Shown piece after piece: positions 59,179 through 64,000 of a stretch of 64,000 nt of DNA. The stretch's first letter is position 1; each line of letters opens with the position of its first letter. The notes below the pieces were generated by a model. It was given only the letters and a program-made list of their open reading frames with translations, was not told the origin of the DNA and ran no database searches. Origin of the DNA: JAFKKF01 sp035651055 (GTDB lineage Bacteria > Pseudomonadota > Alphaproteobacteria > Rhizobiales > Kaistiaceae); assembly GCA_035651055.1 (NCBI GenBank), contig DASRGK010000066.1, positions 1 to 64,000 on the forward strand. Reading direction: 5' to 3'. The position numbers and the translations under genes are program-made.

Positions 59179-60399
59179 ATGGCAAGAGGCAGGTTCTGGA
59201 CGCTTCTCACCGCTATGGGCGTGGCGCTGTCGGCAGCGGGCTCGGTGCGCGCCGACGAGGCGGCGCAGAAGCTGACGGCAGAGCATCTCGCCGCGGGAAC
59301 GCTGGCGGCGGGAGACGTCGCGCTGTCGGCGCTGGTCGAACGCGATCCCGCCGATAACGACGCGCGCTTCGGGCTCGGCGTGGTCCGTTTCGTCCGCGCC
59401 GTCGAGCACCTGTCGCAGGGCCTCTACCGATACGGGATGCAGTCACCGCAGTTCGCGATGTTCCTGCCGATCGTCCGCCTGCCGGTGCCGCCCAACCCGT
59501 CGCCGAAGCCGATCACCTATGCCGACTTCCACGGACTGCTCGCCGATTTCGTCGCCGACCTCGGCAGGGCCGAGGCGACACTGGCCGGGATCGGCGTGGG
59601 GCCGGTGTCGCTGCCGCTCGACCTCCGCCGGGTCAGCTATGACGTGGTCGGCGACGGCAGCGGGCGCGAGCCGGTCATCGTCGCCTTGCAGCGGGTCACC
59701 GGCCTTTCCGACAACGACCTCGCGGTGTCGCTCGCCTTCGGCTTCGACCGGGGCGATGTGTACTGGCTCCGCGGCTACATCCATCTGATGATGGCCTTCG
59801 GCGAGTTCTTCCTCGCCCATGACTGGCACGAGAGCTTCGACGACACGTTCCACCTCTTCTTCCCCTCGGCGAACCTCGCCTTCTCGCACGCTCTCTTTTC
59901 GGCCGATGCCATGGACTGGGGCCCGATCGCTGACCTCATCACCTTTCTTCACATCCGCTGGCCGGTCGCCGAGCCGGAGCGGATGCGCGCCGTCCGCGAT
60001 CACCTCAAGGCCGTGATCGCCCTGTCGCGGCAGACCTGGGACGCGGTCGAGGCGGAGACCGACGACGACCGCGAATGGCTTCCCAATCCGCGCCAGACCA
60101 GCCCGTTCGCGCTGCTGCGCGTCGACCAGGCGCACATCGACGCCTGGCGCGCCATCCTCGACGAAGCCGAGCTTCTCCTCGACGGCAGGAAGCTGGTGCC
60201 GCACTGGCGCTTCGGGCGCGGCATCAATCTCCGCCGCGTCTTCGAAGAGCCGCAGGCGTTCGATTTCGTCCTCTGGTTTACCGGCCCCGCGGCCTTGCCC
60301 TACCTCGAGGACGGGCCGGTTGAAACGTCCGCGAACTGGAGCCGGATCGTCGCCGCCTTCGGCAGCCAGTTCGGCACCTACGCCGCCTGGTTCAACTGA
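59179..60399 (+). CDS. Secreted protein of unknown function (406 aa)
   Basis: A signal peptide (residues 1-24, VRA-D) is followed by an all-soluble, mostly helical protein rich in Trp and His (VYWLRGYIHLMMAFGEFFLAHDWHESF). I do not recognise the family. TPR-like stretches (residues about 35-75) suggest a helical repeat scaffold. The ATG at 59179 has GGAGGAGGG just upstream, a strong ribosome binding site; an in-frame start at 59101 would lack a signal peptide at the N-terminus. A double operator lies 60 bp upstream. Confidence 0.7.
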   Translation: MARGRFWTLLTAMGVALSAAGSVRADEAAQKLTAEHLAAGTLAAGDVALSALVERDPADNDARFGLGVVRFVRAVEHLSQGLYRYGMQSPQFAMFLPIVRLPVPPNPSPKPITYADFHGLLADFVADLGRAEATLAGIGVGPVSLPLDLRRVSYDVVGDGSGREPVIVALQRVTGLSDNDLAVSLAFGFDRGDVYWLRGYIHLMMAFGEFFLAHDWHESFDDTFHLFFPSANLAFSHALFSADAMDWGPIADLITFLHIRWPVAEPERMRAVRDHLKAVIALSRQTWDAVEAETDDDREWLPNPRQTSPFALLRVDQAHIDAWRAILDEAELLLDGRKLVPHWRFGRGINLRRVFEEPQAFDFVLWFTGPAALPYLEDGPVETSANWSRIVAAFGSQFGTYAAWFN

Positions 60400-60415
60400 A
60401 CGGCGGAAACGCGAA

Positions 60416-60439
60416 GCCCGCCGGCGGGTGCCGGCGGGC
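60416..60439. terminator. Hairpin between convergent genes, probable shared terminator
   Basis: GCCCGCCGGC and GCCGGCGGGC form a perfect 10-bp stem around GGGT. It sits between the stop of the secreted orphan and that of the convergent PRC-barrel gene. The T-tract is weak on both strands. Confidence 0.5.
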
Positions 60440-60462
60440 CCCATGCGTTCGGCCTTCCCGGA

Positions 60463-61122
60463 CTACTGGGCCGGAGCCGGGGCGGCCGGCGCCATCGGTG
60501 TGACGTCGGTGGCGGGAGCCTTCTGCGCCCTCAATTCGGCGAGGGTCATGAATTCAGGCGCCGCATCGAGCTGCTCCTTCGTCGCCTGAAGCATCAGCTT
60601 CAGCTTGCCGTTGGCGTCCGTCGACACGGTGATCGCGCCGAACGGAACCGCGACGTTCTTCTCGCCGATGCCGAGGAAGCCGCCGACGCCGATGACAATC
60701 GCGTCGACCTTGCCGTCCTTGCCGATGACGAGGTCGTTGACGTCGCCGAGATTCTCGTCGGCCGAATTGTAGATCGACTGCCCGATCCAGTTCGAAGCGA
60801 GCTGCTCCTCGGCGGCCTGCTGACCGATGAAGTTGCCCGGGGCCGCAGCGACAGCCGCCGGCGGTTTGGCGGGATTGGTGGCCGCGGGCGTTTCAGCCGT
60901 CGCCGGAGCCGTCGGCTCGGCATTCGGCAACGGCGCGGCCGACTGGTCGGAGGCGGCCGGCGGATTGGCCGGGTTCAGCAAATCGGGATTGGCCGGGGTA
61001 GCCGGATTGGCGGCGTCGGTGGCCGCGGGCGGGGTGGCCGGAGCTGCCGTCGTGTCCTTCGCAACGGCCGGCGCCGCGGCGAGCAGGGCCACGAAAGCGG
61101 CGGATGTAAGTAGCTTCTTCAT
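60463..61122 (-). CDS. PRC-barrel domain protein
   Basis: The 219-residue protein has a signal peptide (residues 1-21, AVA-K), a long Ala/Pro/Thr-rich spacer (about 22-95), and a PRC-barrel domain (SNWIGQSIYNSADENLGDVNDLVIGKDGKVDAIVIGVGGFLGIGEKNVAVPF). PRC-barrels bind small ligands or other proteins, and in alphaproteobacteria such secreted forms are common but uncharacterised. It is convergent with the preceding gene, and pepP lies upstream on its own strand. Confidence 0.82.
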   Translation of the reverse strand: MKKLLTSAAFVALLAAAPAVAKDTTAAPATPPAATDAANPATPANPDLLNPANPPAASDQSAAPLPNAEPTAPATAETPAATNPAKPPAAVAAAPGNFIGQQAAEEQLASNWIGQSIYNSADENLGDVNDLVIGKDGKVDAIVIGVGGFLGIGEKNVAVPFGAITVSTDANGKLKLMLQATKEQLDAAPEFMTLAELRAQKAPATDVTPMAPAAPAPAQ

Positions 61123-61258
61123 GCGAGACTATCTCCTCTTCGGGGCCGTGAATGGACCCTCGCCGCTCGAAGGCTGGCTGCCCGCCGCATGATTGCGAAA
61201 CGCAAAGAAGCGGTCAGGGTTCCGGAAAAAAGGCAGGCCCGCGGGATGCGGCTAAGCG

Positions 61259-63073
61259 CTAGAGCGGACGGGTCTTTTCGCGCAGCCACGCGCGCTCGGC
61301 CGGATCGAGGAGATGTCCCAGTCTGCCGGGCAACGCCGCGTGATAGGCGTCGATCCAATTCCGCTCCGGCGGCGTCAGCATAGCCGGGTCGATGAGGTTC
61401 CGCTCGATCGGGCAGAGCGAAATGGTCTCGAAGCCGAGCATGGGCTTGTCGCCGCCTTCGATCGGCGCCGGCGGCAGGACGACGACGAGGTTCTCGATCC
61501 GGATTCCGTAGGCGCCCGGCTTGTAATAGCCGGGCTCGTTGGAAAGGATCATGCCCGGTTCGAGCGGTGCGGTGCCGAGCTTGGAGATCCGCGCCGGTCC
61601 TTCATGCACCGACAGGAAGGCGCCGACGCCGTGGCCGGTGCCGTGCTCGTAGTCGCAGCCGGCCTGCCACAGCGCCTGGCGGGCAAGCGCGTCGATCTGG
61701 GCCCCGCTGGTGCCCGCCGGGAAACGCGCGGTGGCGATCGCGATGTGCCCCTTGAGGACGCGCGTGAACCGGTCGCGCATCTCCGCGCTCGGCGTGCCGA
61801 TGGCGACGGTGCGTGTGATGTCGGTCGTGCCGTCGCGGTACTGTCCGCCCGAATCGACCAGGTAGAGCGAATCCGTTTCGAGCTTGCGGTTGGTCGCCGG
61901 CGTCGGGCGGTAGTGGATGATCGCGCCGTTCGGTCCGGCGCCCGAGATGGTGGTGAAGGAGAGGTCGACCAGTTCGGATCCGTCGCGGCGAGCCGTGTCG
62001 GCGCGGAGTTCGGCCAGCTTCGCCGCGGCCTGCAGTTCGTCGAGATTCCCCGGCGCGTTCTTCTCCAGCCAGGCGAGGAAGCGGACCATCGCCGCGCCAT
62101 CCCGAATGTGCGCCTTGCGCGTGCCGGCGAGTTCGACCGAATTCTTTCTTGCCTTCGGAAGGACCGCCGGGTCGGCGCCTTCCACGATCGTCCCGCCGGC
62201 TCCCTCGATCGTGCGCGCGATCGCTTCCGCGGTGGTGGCGGGGTCGAGGAGGACCTTGGCTTTGTTCCCGCCAAGGCGCGTCAGGTTCGCCCTGAAGCTC
62301 GCCGGCGACTCGATGTCGGCGATGTCGGCCAGCTCGGTCCGCACGGCGTTGGAGAGCTTCCGCCCATCGATGTGGAGGACCGGCTTGCCCGCACCCGGCA
62401 GCACCATGAAGGCCAGCGCGACCGGATTATGCGCCACGTCGTTGCCCCGAATATTGAGCGTCCAGGCGATCGAGTCCGCGTTGCCGGTGACGGCCGCATC
62501 GGCTTTTCTTTCGGCCAGGGCCGCCTGCAGCACCGCGATCTTCGCCGATGCCGTCTCGCCGGCGAGCGAGACCGGCTGCATCGTCACCTGCCCGAGGGGC
62601 GCCGCCGGCCGGTCGTCCCAGATGCGGTCGAGCGGATTCGCTTCAACCGCGACCAGCGCGGCGTCGGCGCCTGCGCAGGCTTCGGAGAGCCGCTTCACCT
62701 CCGCGACGGTGAGCAGCCACGGATCGTAGCCGATGCGGTCGCCGGCTTTCGCTTCTCGGGCCAGCCACCTCGCCGGCGGGTTGTCGACGAGGCTTTCCAG
62801 GGCGAAGACGGCGGTGTCGGTCTGGCTCCGGGCCTGCAGCGTGTAGCGGCCGTCGACGAATAGCGCCGCCTTGTCGGCGAGCACGATCGCCAGCCCCGCG
62901 GAGCCGTCGAAGCCGGTCAGCCAGGCCAGCCGCTCCGCCGAGGGCGGCAGGTACTCGCTCTGATATTCGTCCGCGTGCGGGACGATGAAGCCGGTCAATC
63001 CGAGCTTCCCGAGTTCCGCACGGAGGCGGCCGGCGCGTTCACGAATGGGGGACGGGGCGGCTGCGATGTCCAT
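61259..63073 (-). CDS. pepP: Aminopeptidase P family protein (Xaa-Pro aminopeptidase)
   Basis: The 604-residue protein has two creatinase N-like domains followed by a pita-bread metallopeptidase. Metal ligands are seen in YLVDSGGQYRDGTTDITR (two Asp), GTGHGVGAFLSVHEGP (His), LSNEPGYY (Glu) and IRIENLVVV (Glu). It removes N-terminal residues before proline. Length fits the long eukaryote-like type. The C-terminal extension ends KTRPL. The start ATG is unambiguous. Confidence 0.92.
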   Translation of the reverse strand: MDIAAAPSPIRERAGRLRAELGKLGLTGFIVPHADEYQSEYLPPSAERLAWLTGFDGSAGLAIVLADKAALFVDGRYTLQARSQTDTAVFALESLVDNPPARWLAREAKAGDRIGYDPWLLTVAEVKRLSEACAGADAALVAVEANPLDRIWDDRPAAPLGQVTMQPVSLAGETASAKIAVLQAALAERKADAAVTGNADSIAWTLNIRGNDVAHNPVALAFMVLPGAGKPVLHIDGRKLSNAVRTELADIADIESPASFRANLTRLGGNKAKVLLDPATTAEAIARTIEGAGGTIVEGADPAVLPKARKNSVELAGTRKAHIRDGAAMVRFLAWLEKNAPGNLDELQAAAKLAELRADTARRDGSELVDLSFTTISGAGPNGAIIHYRPTPATNRKLETDSLYLVDSGGQYRDGTTDITRTVAIGTPSAEMRDRFTRVLKGHIAIATARFPAGTSGAQIDALARQALWQAGCDYEHGTGHGVGAFLSVHEGPARISKLGTAPLEPGMILSNEPGYYKPGAYGIRIENLVVVLPPAPIEGGDKPMLGFETISLCPIERNLIDPAMLTPPERNWIDAYHAALPGRLGHLLDPAERAWLREKTRPL

Positions 63074-63291
63074 GAGGCGTTCCGGTTCCGCTGGGCTCGG
63101 CCGCCTTCTAACAGCACCGCCGAGTCGAATTCCAACGGGAAGAGTTGCTGCATGGCAGCATGATGACGCTGCGCTGCAATATCGACATATCTCTCATGCC
63201 GATCAACGGGTTCCGAAGGGTGACCGGTCCGGCCCATAAAGGAGGCGTCTGGGAGGATTCTTCGGGACTGCGACAAGGAAGGATCATCGCC

Positions 63292-63516
63292 ATGACGAAC
63301 CCGCGCTTTGACGGCATTAGCCTCGCGCCGGCGGTGCGATTGCGGGGGCACGGCGCCTGTCGCCGTATCCTCCATCGGCTGGTCAGCGTGCGGGAGGTGC
63401 ATGCGCGGCGGGCCGCCGCCCTCCACGGCCTCATTCTGGACGATGCCGGCTACGCGGTCGGCGCCGGCGGGCGCGCCGGGATCGAGCGGTGCGAGACGCG
63501 TCCGGCAGCGATGTAG
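63292..63516 (+). CDS. Possible small protein (74 aa), uncertain
   Basis: This frame begins at an ATG 7 bases after AAGGAAGGATC, a fair ribosome binding site, and codes for 74 basic residues with no signal peptide or known motif. Its 3' end overlaps the end of the prmA gene on the other strand. It could be real or chance; the stretch from 63074 to 63449 otherwise holds no supported gene, and I see no RNA or repeat in it. Confidence 0.3.
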   Translation: MTNPRFDGISLAPAVRLRGHGACRRILHRLVSVREVHARRAAALHGLILDDAGYAVGAGGRAGIERCETRPAAM

Positions 63517-64000
63517 CCCGCGGCGAACCGGCGGCGGCGCGTCCGGATGCTCCGCGTGAAGACCAGCGTCAGCCACTCGCCGAGGCGGTGCTCGCCGGTC
63601 AGCCGCAGTCCCTCTGCCCGGTAGGCCGCAAGCACGCGCGCCCGCTGCGGGATGAGCAGGCCGGAAAGAATCACCGTGCCGCCGGGCGCAAGGTGCTTGC
63701 GAATGGCGGGCGCCAGGCGGACCAGCGGGCCGGCGAGAATGTTCGCGACGATCAGATCGAACGGCCCGCGCTCGGCGAAGATCCGCGCCGACAGCCCGGC
63801 GGCCGTCGCCGTTCGCACCCATCCTGCCGCGCCGTTCAGCCGGATATTCTCCCTCGCCACGCGCACGGCGACCGGGTCGATGTCGGTCGCAAGAACCGGC
63901 GCGTGGGCGAGCCTGGCGATGGCTATCGCCAGAACGCCGGTGCCGGTGCCGACGTCCAGCGCATTTTCGATTGGGCGGGTCGCGACCAGCCGGCCGATGG
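63450..64000 (-). CDS. prmA: Ribosomal protein L11 methyltransferase, 3' part
   Basis: The gene runs off the window; about 183 C-terminal residues are visible. They include ALDVGTGTGVLAIAIA (SAM motif I), DIDPVAVRVARENI, and FDLIVANILAGPLVRLAP, the NxxA-like motif of PrmA, then GGTVILSGLL. PrmA trimethylates L11. After TLVFTRSI the chain continues for about 35 basic residues that are unusual for the family, which may be a local extension or a late stop. Confidence 0.85.
   Translation of the reverse strand, partial: IGRLVATRPIENALDVGTGTGVLAIAIARLAHAPVLATDIDPVAVRVARENIRLNGAAGWVRTATAAGLSARIFAERGPFDLIVANILAGPLVRLAPAIRKHLAPGGTVILSGLLIPQRARVLAAYRAEGLRLTGEHRLGEWLTLVFTRSIRTRRRRFAAGYIAAGRVSHRSIPARPPAPTA

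Overview
The window is about 68% GC and is densely coded, with a few lower-GC patches. It reads as chromosomal DNA of an alphaproteobacterium, most likely of the Hyphomicrobiales (Rhizobiales). The grounds are a complete alphaproteobacterial-style dcw division and cell-wall cluster (mraZ to ftsZ, then lpxC, bamD, recN, ligA), a long FtsZ with an Ala/Pro-rich linker, a methionine synthase split into two proteins, an ArsR-methyltransferase fusion next to metF, and a DNA ligase zinc module of the type I associate with this order. This placement is inferred from protein families and gene order, not from a search.

Region 1 (1-18860) is mixed housekeeping: the end of an FTR1 iron permease, ettA, a membrane protein, a DUF4344-type metalloprotein, a MOSC protein, a SulP-STAS-cNMP transporter that appears to lack part of its membrane domain, a tam-like methyltransferase, cydAB, a B3/B4-domain protein, and the methionine operon (ArsR-methyltransferase regulator, metF, split metH). 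A 29-residue membrane peptide gene with its own ribosome binding site and terminator follows on the opposite strand. Then come a PLP decarboxylase and a cation diffusion facilitator.

Region 2 (18985-31605) is more accessory: an extensin-like lipoprotein, a low-GC orphan gene with its own promoter, a 5-oxoprolinase/hydantoinase fusion carrying two palindromic repeats in frame, three tandem lectin-fold secreted paralogues, a DjlA-like co-chaperone, an amidase, the RNase P RNA gene, a PhoX phosphatase, and a toxin-antitoxin module in which a HigA-like HTH domain is fused to an MNT nucleotidyltransferase beside a HepT toxin, under a perfect 22-bp palindrome.

Region 3 (31725-59097) is the dcw cluster: mraZ, rsmH, ftsL, ftsI, murE, murF, mraY, murD, ftsW, murG, murC, [MNT-HepT], murB, ddlB, ftsQ, ftsA, ftsZ, lpxC, bamD, recN, [MFS exporter], ligA. 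Three 10-bp-spaced MraZ-type boxes precede mraZ. A second MNT-HepT pair sits between murC and murB with start/stop overlaps that couple it to murB. Region 4 (59096-64000) holds a secreted orphan with a double operator, a PRC-barrel protein, aminopeptidase P and the 3' part of prmA. I saw no tRNA, CRISPR array, transposase, integrase or prophage.
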